DNA of 48,357 nt from JAAFHN01 sp031421855. Its GTDB lineage: Bacteria > Pseudomonadota > Gammaproteobacteria > Burkholderiales > Burkholderiaceae_C. A program made the translations under genes and the position numbers. Shown piece by piece: positions 8,664 to 15,889 of this stretch. Numbering within the stretch: position 1 is the stretch's first letter; every line of letters starts with the position of its first letter. The stretch covers positions 1-48,357 of the forward strand of contig JANOPN010000190.1 of the NCBI GenBank assembly GCA_031421855.1. Direction: 5' to 3'. The notes under the pieces were generated by a model that was given only the letters and a program-made list of their open reading frames with translations, did not search any database and was not told where the DNA came from.

Positions 8664-8914
8664 AACCGCTCCATTTCATCGCGCAAATCGTTCACAAATC
8701 GACTCGCATCTCGCCCCCAGAGCCCTGCTCCTACACCCGCAAGCGACAAAATATCGGCCCCCTCATCAACGGATCGCCAGTGCGACAGCGGCACGATAGC
8801 TGCAATCGGTTTTCCATGGCGCGTGACGATGCTCGAGCGTCCTGCAGCGGCATCAGCAACGATTGCCGGCAATTTGATGCGGGCTTGCTCAAGCCCGTAG
8901 CGCATGGTTTGCAT
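8660..8914 (-). CDS. Antitoxin, Phd/YefM-like, paired with the PIN toxin
   Basis: This 84-residue protein starts MQTMRYGLEQARIKLPAIVADAAAG. It continues with SSIVTRHGKPIAAIVPL, the Phd/YefM-type DNA-binding fold signature (VTRHGKPIAAIV). The C-terminus with WGRDASRFVNDLRDEMERF is the expected toxin-binding tail. The start ATG at 8914 is preceded by GAGGA with a 7-nt spacer, which is better than the TTG at 8932 in the same frame. A short inverted repeat lies just upstream and is a candidate autoregulatory operator. Pairing of a Phd-type antitoxin with a PIN toxin is common in proteobacteria. Confidence 0.83.
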   Translation of the reverse strand: MQTMRYGLEQARIKLPAIVADAAAGRSSIVTRHGKPIAAIVPLSHWRSVDEGADILSLAGVGAGLWGRDASRFVNDLRDEMERF

Positions 8915-8934
8915 CGCAGTTTCCTCTTTCAATT

Positions 8935-8954
8935 ACCGTACAGAGTGTACAGGT
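8935..8954. promoter_or_regulatory. Candidate operator of the first toxin-antitoxin pair
   Basis: A perfect 5-bp dyad GTACA-gag-TGTAC lies at 8938-8950, flanked by near-symmetric ACC and GGT. It is about 20 bp upstream of the antitoxin start. Phd-type antitoxins autoregulate through such short palindromes. The assignment is inference from position and symmetry. Confidence 0.5.
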
Positions 8955-8991
8955 ATGAGTCAGATTTCACCAACGACTGAATTCACGTTTT

Positions 8992-10041
8992 CTAACTTGC
9001 TAAAGATTTCGACAGCGAGACCTGCATCGCCACCCGAGCCTTGGCTGGGGTCAAGGGTGTCAACGCAAGCATGTCGTCATCGCGCGGGGTAACCGCCCCC
9101 AAAATGCACCGCGTGCTGCGCCAAACCCAAACGCCGAGCTGCTTTGCAACCCGCAGTTCAGCCTCAAGCGCGTGGTGAACCGTGCCATTGCCGGTTGCGG
9201 CCACGACGAAGCCCTTGGGCGCTTTTTCGCCCAAACTGAGTAAGTCGCGAACCACGCCACCGTCAGCCCCCGCATGGCTGTGGACGATTTCAACGCGCGG
9301 CAAGCCGTTGATGCGCACCACATCAAGCCAATCAGCTACTCCTGATTCAGGAGCATCAAACCCAATGAATCCGGAGACCAAAGACTGATTATTCATCAAA
9401 ATTGCATCAGAATCGACCTGCAAGGCTCGCTGAGCGCCCTCGCCAGTAAATCGGCCTACCAGCGGCGAGTCGCCCGAATCAAACGCATCCAGGCGGTGGC
9501 TGTGAACTTTGCGCACGGCCAGCCCATGGTGAACCTTGGCCGCGCAAACCACCAAGACACCAGTCAAGCCCAAACCCGAGCCTCGAACCGCCACCTCAAC
9601 CGCGTCTCGCAAGTTGGCCGGGCCGTCGGCATCGACGCTCGTCGCAGGTCGCATCGCGCAGGTCAAGACGACGGGCTTTCGAGCCAACAGCGCTTGCGGC
9701 ACGACACCCTGCAACCATGTGGCCGTCTCCTCCAACGTGTCGGTTCCATGTGTGATCACGACACCCTGAACGGTGTCGTCTTGCAAACTGCTGCAAACTG
9801 CGCCAGCCAAATCGCACCAAACGCCAACCGACATGTCTTTGCTGTCAATTTGCGCCACCTGCACGGGACGCAGCAAATGGCCACCCAAGGCCAAGGTCAT
9901 GCCACTCACACCGCTTAGCAAAGCCGCCACACTCAATTGAGCGGCGTTGTAGTTGGCGTCGCCCGCTTCAACCGAAGCCGTGCCGGCAATCGTGCCGCCA
10001 GTGCCGAGTACATCGATGGTTCTATTCGCGTCGTTGCTCAT
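8992..10041 (-). CDS. L-asparaginase, with an in-frame repeat-derived segment
   Basis: This 349-residue enzyme hydrolyses L-asparagine to aspartate and ammonia. Both catalytic motifs are present: GTGGTIAG with the nucleophilic Thr17, and ITHGTDTLEETA with the second catalytic Thr100-Asp101 pair. The C-terminal lobe has EIVHSHAGADG and VAATGNGTVHHALE. No clear signal peptide is seen, so it may be cytoplasmic. The odd feature is residues about 217-230, which are encoded by a copy of repeat family B (9352-9394). They fall in the linker between the two lobes, where the family is variable in length. The gene is divergent from lexA. No strong Shine-Dalgarno precedes the ATG. Confidence 0.9.
   Translation of the reverse strand: MSNDANRTIDVLGTGGTIAGTASVEAGDANYNAAQLSVAALLSGVSGMTLALGGHLLRPVQVAQIDSKDMSVGVWCDLAGAVCSSLQDDTVQGVVITHGTDTLEETATWLQGVVPQALLARKPVVLTCAMRPATSVDADGPANLRDAVEVAVRGSGLGLTGVLVVCAAKVHHGLAVRKVHSHRLDAFDSGDSPLVGRFTGEGAQRALQVDSDAILMNNQSLVSGFIGFDAPESGVADWLDVVRINGLPRVEIVHSHAGADGGVVRDLLSLGEKAPKGFVVAATGNGTVHHALEAELRVAKQLGVWVWRSTRCILGAVTPRDDDMLALTPLTPAKARVAMQVSLSKSLAS
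9352..9394 (+). repeat. Repeat family B, copy 3 (inside L-asparaginase)
   Basis: This copy reads AGCATCAAACCCAATGAATC followed by CGGAGACCAA. It differs from the consensus by few bases and lies entirely inside the asparaginase coding region, in frame. On the coding strand it gives about SLVSGFIGFDA. Confidence 0.82.
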
Positions 10042-10087
10042 GTTTTTGAAAATTATTTTGAAAAAAGGCCTTGCATGCAGCCTATTT

Positions 10088-10103
10088 TTGGATAAAAATA
10101 CAG
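10088..10103. promoter_or_regulatory. Candidate LexA operator upstream of lexA
   Basis: The sequence TTG-N10-CAG with an A/T-rich spacer (GATAAAAATA) matches the CTG-N10-CAG layout of proteobacterial SOS boxes with one mismatch in the left half-site. It lies 65 bp before the lexA ATG and 47 bp before the divergent asparaginase start. LexA autoregulation is known; use of this site is inferred. Confidence 0.5.
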
Positions 10104-10168
10104 CACTGGATGCAACAACATGCTTGTGATTGCAACCAGCTCATTCACCCGCCACGAGAAAGCCGCTC

Positions 10169-10852
10169 ATGATCGACTTGCCAAAGCTTACCGCACGCCA
10201 GCAACAGATTTTGGATCTGATTCGCAGCACGATCGAGCGCACAGGCGCACCGCCCACCCGGGCCGAAATTGCCACCGAGCTCGGCTTCAAGTCAGCCAAT
10301 GCCGCCGAAGAGCATCTGCAAGCCCTTGCCCGAAAAGGTGCAATCGAATTGCTCAGCGGCACCTCACGCGGCATCCGTTTGGGTCAAGACGTGCTGAGAT
10401 CCATCCACGAAACCCGCCTGCGCGACTTGGTGCGCCCACTGGAAAATCTGCCTAACCTGCTGCAACTGGCTTTGCCCTTGGTCGGGCGTGTCGCCGCAGG
10501 CTCGCCCATCATGGCCATCGAACACGTTGAGCAGACCTATCACGTCGAACCGAGCCTGTTCAGCAGCAAACCCGACTATTTACTCAAAGTACGCGGCATG
10601 AGCATGCGCGACATTGGCATCATCGACGGCGACTTGCTGGCCGTTCAAGCCACCCAAGAGGCCCGCAACGGGCAAATTGTCGTGGCGCGCATTGGCGACG
10701 AAGTCACCGTGAAGCGCTATCAACGCACCCGTGAGGGCATCGCCTTGCTGCCCGAAAACACTGATTTTCAGCCGATCATCGTCAAAAGCGGTGACCCTTT
10801 CGCCATTGAGGGCCTGGCCGTCGGCCTCATCCGCAGCAACATGCTGATGTGA
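10169..10852 (+). CDS. lexA: LexA repressor, SOS regulator
   Basis: This 227-residue repressor controls the DNA-damage response. The N-terminal winged helix has MIDLPKLTARQQQILDLI and PPTRAEIATELGFKSANAAEEHL. The self-cleavage site is Ala110-Gly111 in GRVAAGSPI. The catalytic dyad is Ser145 in RGMSMRDIGI and Lys182 in VTVKRY. I chose ATG at 10169 rather than the upstream in-frame TTG at 10130 because the conserved family start is MIDLPKL. The insertion between the two domains gives the longer length usual in Burkholderiales. A candidate operator lies 65 bp upstream. It is divergent from the asparaginase gene. Confidence 0.95.
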   Translation: MIDLPKLTARQQQILDLIRSTIERTGAPPTRAEIATELGFKSANAAEEHLQALARKGAIELLSGTSRGIRLGQDVLRSIHETRLRDLVRPLENLPNLLQLALPLVGRVAAGSPIMAIEHVEQTYHVEPSLFSSKPDYLLKVRGMSMRDIGIIDGDLLAVQATQEARNGQIVVARIGDEVTVKRYQRTREGIALLPENTDFQPIIVKSGDPFAIEGLAVGLIRSNMLM

Positions 10853-10985
10853 GTTAGCGTCGCAACGCACTGCTTGCACTTCGGGTGGTAGGCGCAACGC
10901 CGATCCGGGCTAAACCCCGGTTGGATGTGCCCCAAAGTTCAAGTCCTGATCAATCCTGCCATCTGCTTTTTTAAGTCAAAGTGAG

Positions 10986-11399
10986 ATGAACATGAGTTGG
11001 ATGAATTTTTTTACCGCCTTGGGCTCGGCATCGGGTCAATCAAAAGCCGCCATCGCGCTACCGACCATCGCGACTGAACGCAGCGCCCCGCCGTGGATCG
11101 CGTTTCGATCAAACACGCAGCCAGTCAAGAAGCAAATTACTCCTTTTTTGGTAGCATCGAACCCAATGAATCCGGCGACCAAGGATCAATTTGGCATCGA
11201 AAACGCTGAAATTGAAGCCAAAACATCTCCTTCGACCTCAAACTCAACCGAACGCGCCCAGCGCACACCGACGCTGCGGGTCGTGTGCATCGGTGGCACC
11301 GTGGGCAGCATCGCGGCCAACGACGTGCTGACAGCGCGCCTGAGGATCTCAGGCCGAGCCTGCGACGTGCGCGCAGAACTCGACCGCATGGCGGCTTGA
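10986..11399 (+). CDS. Orphan ORF containing repeat B, unknown or possibly decayed
   Basis: This is a 137-codon frame that I do not recognise. Residues 57-68 or so (VASNPMNPATKD) come from repeat family B copy 4. Upstream residues are of mixed composition, and downstream is a short segment LRVVCIGGTVGSIAANDVL that looks like a beta-strand plus glycine loop but ends after about 40 residues. The start ATGAACATGAG is preceded by AAAGTGAG, a weak Shine-Dalgarno. A 7-bp dyad (CGATTCG-ag-CGAATCG, 11402-11417) follows the stop and a MITE begins at 11427. It may be a chimeric or decayed gene. Confidence that it is expressed is low. Confidence 0.35.
   Translation: MNMSWMNFFTALGSASGQSKAAIALPTIATERSAPPWIAFRSNTQPVKKQITPFLVASNPMNPATKDQFGIENAEIEAKTSPSTSNSTERAQRTPTLRVVCIGGTVGSIAANDVLTARLRISGRACDVRAELDRMAA
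11152..11190 (+). repeat. Repeat family B, copy 4 (inside the orphan ORF)
   Basis: It reads TAGCATCGAACCCAATGAAT followed by CCGGCGACCAAGG. It is translated in frame in the orphan ORF as VASNPMNPATKD. The downstream flank continues into a degenerate tail (ATCGAAAACGCTG) that resembles the tails of copies 6 and 9. Confidence 0.8.
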
Positions 11400-11426
11400 A
11401 CCGATTCGAGCGAATCGAGAGATCAA

Positions 11427-11530
11427 CGGGACTCGCGCAAAATTGCCCCAGCAAGGCGCAGCAACGACGACCGTGCGAACAGCACGGCTATGAGCTGCAA
11501 CGCCGCTGGGGATGTTTTGCGTCAGTCGTG
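11427..11530 (+). mobile_element. MITE family A, copy 1
   Basis: This is a 104-bp element with inverted ends (CGGGACTCGCGCAAAATTG at the left, TTTTGCGTCAGTCGTG at the right), the most diverged of the five copies at its tips. It is flanked by a perfect 5-bp direct repeat ATCAA at 11422-11426 and 11531-11535. It lies between the orphan ORF and the DUF1993 gene. No coding capacity beyond short frames. Confidence 0.88.
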
Positions 11531-11545
11531 ATCAAGCGCCTAGGG

Positions 11546-12058
11546 TTAGACCGCACCCATCAAATAGTCACCCTTGCCCAGCTCCACACCGCCTTGGCGC
11601 AGCAGTGCATAGGCCATCGTTACGTGGAAGAACATGTTGGGCAGCACCCAGTGCTTGAGGTAAGCCTCGCCCTTCATGGTGCGAGTGGCTTCGCGCCCCA
11701 CCGGGAACGTGATGTCTTTGTCTTCCGTGCCATCGATGGCGGCAGCGGGTACCGAGTCGATGTAAGTCAAGGTCTTGGCAATTCGCTCTTTCAAGTCGGC
11801 AATCGTCACTTCGTTGTCGTCGAATTTGGGCGCTTCAACGCCTGAGATGCGCGACAGACCAATTTTTGACGCGTCACAAGCAATTTGGATTTGCTTGGCA
11901 AACGGCAACATGTCGGGTGTGAGGCGAATGCCGACAAAATTGGCCGAGTCAAACTTCTTGGCTTCAGCGTGCGCTTGAGCCTTGTCAAGAAAATAACTGA
12001 GATTGCCCAGCATTTTTTTAAAAATCGGAACACTGGCAGATGCCATGGAAATCGTCAT
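11546..12058 (-). CDS. DUF1993 family protein
   Basis: This 170-residue protein matches the DUF1993 family by memory of its layout: MASASVPIFKKMLGNLSYFLDKAQAHAEAKK at the start, RLTPDMLPFAKQIQIACD, and YLKHWVLPNMFFHVTMAYALLRQGGVELGKGDYL at the end. Members are small soluble helical proteins, thought to be related to DinB-like folds, with no established reaction. The start ATG at 12058 follows AGGA with a 6-nt spacer, which is better than the upstream in-frame start at 12115. It is flanked downstream by a MITE whose target-site duplication ends 11 bp beyond the stop. Confidence 0.82.
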   Translation of the reverse strand: MTISMASASVPIFKKMLGNLSYFLDKAQAHAEAKKFDSANFVGIRLTPDMLPFAKQIQIACDASKIGLSRISGVEAPKFDDNEVTIADLKERIAKTLTYIDSVPAAAIDGTEDKDITFPVGREATRTMKGEAYLKHWVLPNMFFHVTMAYALLRQGGVELGKGDYLMGAV

Positions 12059-12225
12059 TGGGAATCCTGTTGAGGGTTTAGTTGGTTTGCAGCTCAAGGT
12101 CAGCCCGGGCGGCAAAGTCGCCAGAAATCAGCGAGCGCGCAGCTTAACCCCAAGCGCAATTTCCTGCTCGTGGCCGCATGGGTCAGTGCGTAATCCTTGA
12201 AACGGCAGTTGACCGCTCACTCTCT

Positions 12226-12399
12226 CTATGAGTGTCTGGTTTTGCTTCGTTTTTTGGCTTCCAACTCGCTCACCCGTTGGGTGAAAGCGCTACACGCCCG
12301 ATTGAGCCTGCCTTGACCCGCCCAGCGTCGTTGCTCCGCCTTGCGCCCAAAGGAGCGCCGCGTTGTCACGCCTAGCTGGGCAGCCCAATCCAGGCCCAC
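12226..12399 (-). CDS. Possible small basic protein, unknown
   Basis: In the 393-bp gap between the DUF1993 gene and the dehydrogenase, a minus-strand frame is open from about 12430 to the TAG at 12226-12228. With GTG at 12399 it gives 57 residues, rich in Arg, Lys, Gln and Glu (RRSFGRKAEQRRWAGQGRLN, then FTQRVSELEAKKRS). The composition looks protein-like and the C-terminal part could be helical. No clear Shine-Dalgarno is seen and I do not recognise a family. It may be a real small gene, a remnant, or chance. Confidence 0.25.
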   Translation of the reverse strand: MGLDWAAQLGVTTRRSFGRKAEQRRWAGQGRLNRACSAFTQRVSELEAKKRSKTRHS

Positions 12400-12451
12400 T
12401 CGGACGTGTTCAACTGCCGTTTCAAGGGTAATTCATTGCACAATCCCTGCC

Positions 12452-13459
12452 ATGAATATCGTGATCTTGGATGACTACCAAGATGCCGTGCGAAAGCTCG
12501 CCTGCGCATCGAAACTCGAAGCCTACCCCGCCAAGGTCTACACCAACACCGTCAAAGGCGTGGGCCAGTTGTCCGTTCGGCTTCGCGACGCGGACGTGTT
12601 GGTGCTGAACCGTGAGCGAACCCAGCTCACGCGGCTCTTGATTGAGAAGCTTCCCAAGCTCAAACTCATCTCGCAAACTGGCCGTGTCGGTGGTCACATC
12701 GATGTTGCCGCCTGCACCGAGCGTGGCATTGCGATTGCAGAAGGTGTGGGCTCACCCGTTGCCCCGGCCGAGCTCACCTGGGCGCTGATCATGGCGGCCA
12801 TGCGCCGCCTACCGCAGTACATCGGCAACCTCAAACACGGTGCTTGGCAGCAGGCTGGGCTCAAGTCAGCCAGCATGCCAGCTAACTTTGGGGTGGGTCA
12901 GGTGTTGCGCGGCAAAACCATCGGGCTTTGGGGCTACGGCAAAATTGGCCAGTTGGTCGCCGGTTATGCCCAAGCTTTTGGCATGAACGTCGTTATTTGG
13001 GGTCGCGACACCACACTTGAACGCGCCAAAGCAGCCGGGTTAACCGTTGCAACCAGCAAAGCCGAGTTTTTTTCTAGTTGCGACGTGGTTAGCCTGCACC
13101 TGCGCCTCAACGCGGACACACAAGCCTGCGTCACACTCGACGACTTGAGCCAAATGCGCCAAACCGCCCTCTTGGTCAACACGTCCCGAGCGGAACTCAT
13201 CGAGCATGATGCCCTCATCGCCGCCCTCAACCGTGGCCGCCCCGGCCTAGCCGCGGTAGACGTTTTTGAGAGCGAACCGATTTTGCAAGGCCACGCATTG
13301 CTTCGCCTAGAGAACTGTATTTGCACACCGCACATTGGATACGTCGAGCAAGACAGCTACGAGATGTACTTTGGTGCCGCCTTTGACAACGTCGTCAATT
13401 TCATCAAAGGCACCCCCACCAACATCCTCAACCCTGGCGCGCTGCAAGTCCGGCGTTGA
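12452..13459 (+). CDS. D-2-hydroxyacid dehydrogenase family protein
   Basis: This 335-residue NAD-dependent dehydrogenase belongs to the SerA/formate-glycerate dehydrogenase superfamily. The Rossmann motif is IGLWGYGKIGQLVAGYAQAFG. The catalytic Arg lies in LLVNTSRAELIEH, the Glu in VDVFESEPI, and the His in CTPHIGYVEQDSYE. The N-terminal catalytic half has QTGRVGGHIDVAACTERGIAI, the usual position of substrate-loop residues. The exact substrate cannot be told; 3-phosphoglycerate is less likely because the protein lacks a C-terminal ACT domain. I placed the start at ATG 12452 (MNIVILDDYQ), which opens the first beta-strand, rather than at the upstream in-frame start at 12341. It stands alone on the plus strand. 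Confidence 0.88.
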   Translation: MNIVILDDYQDAVRKLACASKLEAYPAKVYTNTVKGVGQLSVRLRDADVLVLNRERTQLTRLLIEKLPKLKLISQTGRVGGHIDVAACTERGIAIAEGVGSPVAPAELTWALIMAAMRRLPQYIGNLKHGAWQQAGLKSASMPANFGVGQVLRGKTIGLWGYGKIGQLVAGYAQAFGMNVVIWGRDTTLERAKAAGLTVATSKAEFFSSCDVVSLHLRLNADTQACVTLDDLSQMRQTALLVNTSRAELIEHDALIAALNRGRPGLAAVDVFESEPILQGHALLRLENCICTPHIGYVEQDSYEMYFGAAFDNVVNFIKGTPTNILNPGALQVRR

Positions 13460-13496
13460 TCGCGTAGCGCACGAGCGCCCGCATTCGCGGCGAACG

Positions 13497-13707
13497 CTAC
13501 CTTGGTGGCTTATCCGTGCCGCCCACCACCGCAACCAACATCAGCGCGATCTTGGAGCAACAACCTAATCTCCGGTGAGTCGATTCGAACGCCGTACGCT
13601 CTTTCAAGTGCTCCGGCGCCGCTGACCCCGACGAGTGGCAGCAAATGAATCAAGCCGACCACTGAAAAGCCAACTCGGATCAGCCACTCTTTCGAGTCGG
13701 CGGTCAT
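13497..13707 (-). pseudogene. Remnant of a small integral-membrane protein gene
   Basis: The ATG at 13707 overlaps the stop of the DUF2834-like gene as ATGA. The first 52 residues (WLIRVGFSVVGLIHLLPLVG, then ALERAYGVRIDSPEIRLLLQ) look like the N-terminus of a small four-helix membrane family of about 120 residues in which the next residues are normally a histidine-arginine followed by a second helix. Here the frame runs into a glycine-rich nonsense tail and stops at 13510. A second frame from about 13550 to 13497 reads KIALMLVAVVGGTDKPPR, which looks like the missing last helix. The simplest reading is an internal deletion of about 60 codons with a frame change. Family identity is from memory. 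Confidence 0.5.
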
Positions 13708-13994
13708 TTGTCAGCCTCAGCCCTCTCCATCAGGAGATAAAACAGCGGCCCGAACGCCCCCAACACCAGCGTCAACGCAAACCACGGCCAAAACCGCCGC
13801 CCGGCTGTTTTGGCGTCCCGCCACATCCAAATCAAAATCATTGACAGCGAAATCACCAAGTCTGCGAACACTTGGCCAGCCCCAAACGTTTTGAAGTGCG
13901 GCTCGATGATTCCCCAGAAGCCATGCTGCATCAGCGCTGCCACGGTCAAGCCGCCAAACAATGCAATGGTGACGATCAAAACAATTTTCTTCAT
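13704..13994 (-). CDS. DUF2834-like small membrane protein
   Basis: This 96-residue protein has three likely membrane helices (about residues 3-20, 41-58 and 68-88). The phrase FADLVISLSMILIWMWRDAK, with an acidic residue inside a helix and a short charged turn, resembles DUF2834 members. No function is established. The start ATGAAGAAAATTG is preceded by CTGGAGAGAC, a good Shine-Dalgarno (GGAGA). It overlaps the broken gene downstream by 4 bp, so the two were once coupled. Confidence 0.65.
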   Translation of the reverse strand: MKKIVLIVTIALFGGLTVAALMQHGFWGIIEPHFKTFGAGQVFADLVISLSMILIWMWRDAKTAGRRFWPWFALTLVLGAFGPLFYLLMERAEADK

Positions 13995-14094
13995 TCAAGT
14001 CTCTCCAGTAGTGAGCGGCCAGTGTCCAATTTGAAGGTCGTTGAAGCAATTACCTTACAGGTCATGAATTTCAGTGCCTGATGTGATTCAATCT

Positions 14095-14197
14095 AACGAT
14101 TTACGGAAATCAGGCCAGCAAGGCGCAGCAACGACGACCGTGCGGATAGCGCGGCTAGGAGTTGCAACGTCGTTTGGTCGGTTTTGCGTGAGTCCTA
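14095..14197 (+). mobile_element. MITE family A, copy 2
   Basis: This 103-bp copy has a diverged left end (AACGATTTACGGAAATCAGG) and an intact right end (GCGTGAGTCCTA). It is flanked by a perfect 5-bp direct repeat AATCT at 14090-14094 and 14198-14202. It stops 9 bp before the start codon of the XRE regulator, so that gene has no room for a native Shine-Dalgarno downstream of the element. Confidence 0.86.
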
Positions 14198-14206
14198 AAT
14201 CTGCCC

Positions 14207-15055
14207 ATGACAGACATCACCCACACCTTGCCAGCCACCTTGCAAATGGCCCGAAAAGCGCGCCGAATCAGCCAACTTGAGCTGTCCATGCGCATTGGGG
14301 TGTCGCAGCGCCATGTCAGTTTTGTTGAAAGCGGGCGGGCCAAACCCAGCCGGGGCCTGCTTGTGAATTGGCTGCGCGAACTCAATGCGCCCTTGGGCAC
14401 ACAAAACGCCGCGATGTGGCAAGCCGGTTATTCGCCGATCTACAGCCACGCCAACATCCGAGACCCTGCCCTTGCGCACGCAACGGCTGCGACGATGCAG
14501 CTGTTGCAGTCGCACGACCCGATGCCCGCGTTTGTGATTGACGCGCAATGGAATCTGATCAACCTCAACCGAGGCGGCGAATGGCTCGCCGCAACACTGA
14601 TACCTTGGTCGCAACCGCTTTTAGCGAGCGTGAACGAGTCCGGCGCGGCCCCGATCAACATGATTGACATGCTGTGCCACCCCGAGGGATTCACCCGACA
14701 CTTGCTAAACTTTGATGAAGTCGGTCCATCGTTTTTGGCACATCTGCGCGAAGACGCATCGGCCATCCCAAGCCTCGCACCCAAAGTCCAGGCGTTTGCG
14801 GCCCTGCTCCGCAGCCGTCTGGGGTTTACCGATTTACAAAGCGGCGCAACCCGCCAGTCAAACCCGGTGTTGGTGTCGCGCTTCGACACTTCGCACGGCG
14901 AACTGGCGTTTTTCAGCATGTTCACCACATTTGGCACACCACAAGACATCACCTTGGCCTCGTTACGGGTCGAGCACATGTTTGCGGCCAACGACGCGAC
15001 CCGTCAAATCTTGAATGAACAGGTCACACTGCAATCGCTAGCTAGACAGCAATGA
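14207..15055 (+). CDS. XRE-family transcriptional regulator with MmyB-like ligand domain
   Basis: This is a 282-residue regulator. The N-terminal helix-turn-helix covers about residues 9-65 (LQMARKARRISQLELSMRIG, then VSQRHVSFVESGRAKPSRGLLVNWL). The C-terminal half has DPMPAFVIDAQWNLINLNRG, a PAS-like ligand-binding fold typical of MmyB-type regulators. These proteins are inferred to sense small fatty-acid-like ligands. No obvious partner gene is adjacent. A MITE and its target duplication end 4 bp before the ATG, and no Shine-Dalgarno is visible (CTAAATCTGCCCATG), so expression may depend on the element. Confidence 0.87.
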   Translation: MTDITHTLPATLQMARKARRISQLELSMRIGVSQRHVSFVESGRAKPSRGLLVNWLRELNAPLGTQNAAMWQAGYSPIYSHANIRDPALAHATAATMQLLQSHDPMPAFVIDAQWNLINLNRGGEWLAATLIPWSQPLLASVNESGAAPINMIDMLCHPEGFTRHLLNFDEVGPSFLAHLREDASAIPSLAPKVQAFAALLRSRLGFTDLQSGATRQSNPVLVSRFDTSHGELAFFSMFTTFGTPQDITLASLRVEHMFAANDATRQILNEQVTLQSLARQQ

Positions 15056-15092
15056 GCGCTGTTGCTCTGCTCCTCACGCGAAAAAGCCCATG

Positions 15093-15127
15093 AAAAAACC
15101 CGATGAGGCATCCGCTTCATCGGGTTT
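15093..15127 (-). terminator. Rho-independent terminator downstream of tRNA-Val
   Basis: A perfect 11-bp stem (AAACCCGATGA / TCATCGGGTTT, 15096-15106 and 15117-15127) with a 10-nt loop is followed on the minus strand by a run of six T. It lies 26 bp past the tRNA 3' end. The same stem could also slow transcription from the XRE gene on the plus strand, but that side has only a short T run. Confidence 0.82.
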
Positions 15128-15152
15128 GTTCGCTCACCGGAGTGGGCATGTT

Positions 15153-15229
15153 TGGTAGGCGCAATTGGACTCGAACCAACGACCCCCACCATGTCAAGGT
15201 GGTGCTCTAACCAGCTGAGCTATGCGCCT
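15153..15229 (-). tRNA. tRNA-Val (anticodon GAC)
   Basis: The minus strand forms a complete cloverleaf of 77 nt, including an encoded CCA. The acceptor stem AGGCGCA pairs with TGCGCCT, followed by discriminator A. The D-arm starts TAGCTCAG. The anticodon stem CCACC/GGTGG encloses the loop TTGACAT, giving anticodon GAC. The T-arm contains GGTTCGAGTCC. It reads GUC/GUU valine codons. A terminator follows 26 bp downstream. Confidence 0.97.
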
Positions 15230-15290
15230 GTGGGTCAAATCGAATTATAGCGCGAGAATTGGTGCTGCTCGAGCGCACCGGCCTCGGTCG

Positions 15291-15878
15291 TCACGGCGTG
15301 ACGACCGCCAACAGCACTTGGTCGCACAAATCGCCGTTGAAATCGCGCTCGTAGTGACGCAAAACGCCTTCAATGCTCAGCCCAAGCGCCTGTGCGCAGC
15401 GAATCGAGCGGTGGTTTCGGGTATCGGTGATGGCTTCGACACGGTGTGCGCCCAAGGCAAACGCCAAGGCAAGTGCTGCATTGGCCGCCTCCCGCAACAA
15501 CCCTTTGCCCTGGGTGCGAACGTCACCCATGTAGCCTATCTCGCAGCGCGGCACCGCAAAATCCCAGCTGTGGAGGTCGATGCGACCAACAAACTCACCG
15601 CAGGCGTAGCTTGCCCGCACGTCGGTGGATTCATCCGCAGTGAACACGTTGAACATCAACTCGGTGCCGGTTTCAAGCGACGCAATCTCGCTGTGCACGC
15701 TGCGCACAGCCACCGCCTGGTCAACGGATCGGCGCCACCAATCGACGTAGAGCAATGCCTCGAAATTCGCAGCGGCCCACGCTTGGCGAACGGCAACTTG
15801 AGCGATATCGGGCGATTTGAGTACGGTGCGAGCGGTGCGAATCAGCCGCGGCGCTGCAATGAGGGTTTGAGCATCCAT
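15291..15878 (-). CDS. GNAT-family acetyltransferase, RimL-like
   Basis: This 195-residue protein has the RimL-type arrangement: an N-terminal LIRTARTVLKSPDIAQVAVRQ, the central CEIGYMGDVRTQGKGLLREAANAALALAF containing the acetyl-CoA loop (RTQGKGL), then VEAITDTRNHRSIRCAQALG and LRHYERDFNGDLCDQVLLAVV. RimL-like enzymes acetylate N-terminal amines of ribosomal proteins or other amines. The substrate here is not known. It ends about 60 bp from the tRNA 5' end and starts 11 bp after the relA stop on the same strand, so it is probably transcribed with relA. Confidence 0.85.
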   Translation of the reverse strand: MDAQTLIAAPRLIRTARTVLKSPDIAQVAVRQAWAAANFEALLYVDWWRRSVDQAVAVRSVHSEIASLETGTELMFNVFTADESTDVRASYACGEFVGRIDLHSWDFAVPRCEIGYMGDVRTQGKGLLREAANAALALAFALGAHRVEAITDTRNHRSIRCAQALGLSIEGVLRHYERDFNGDLCDQVLLAVVTP

Positions 15879-15889
15879 GCGCGCCGATC

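Noticed and set aside
10880..10930. CCGGG/CCCGG hairpin after lexA as a terminator
   Set aside because: The stem is only 5 bp with no T run after it.
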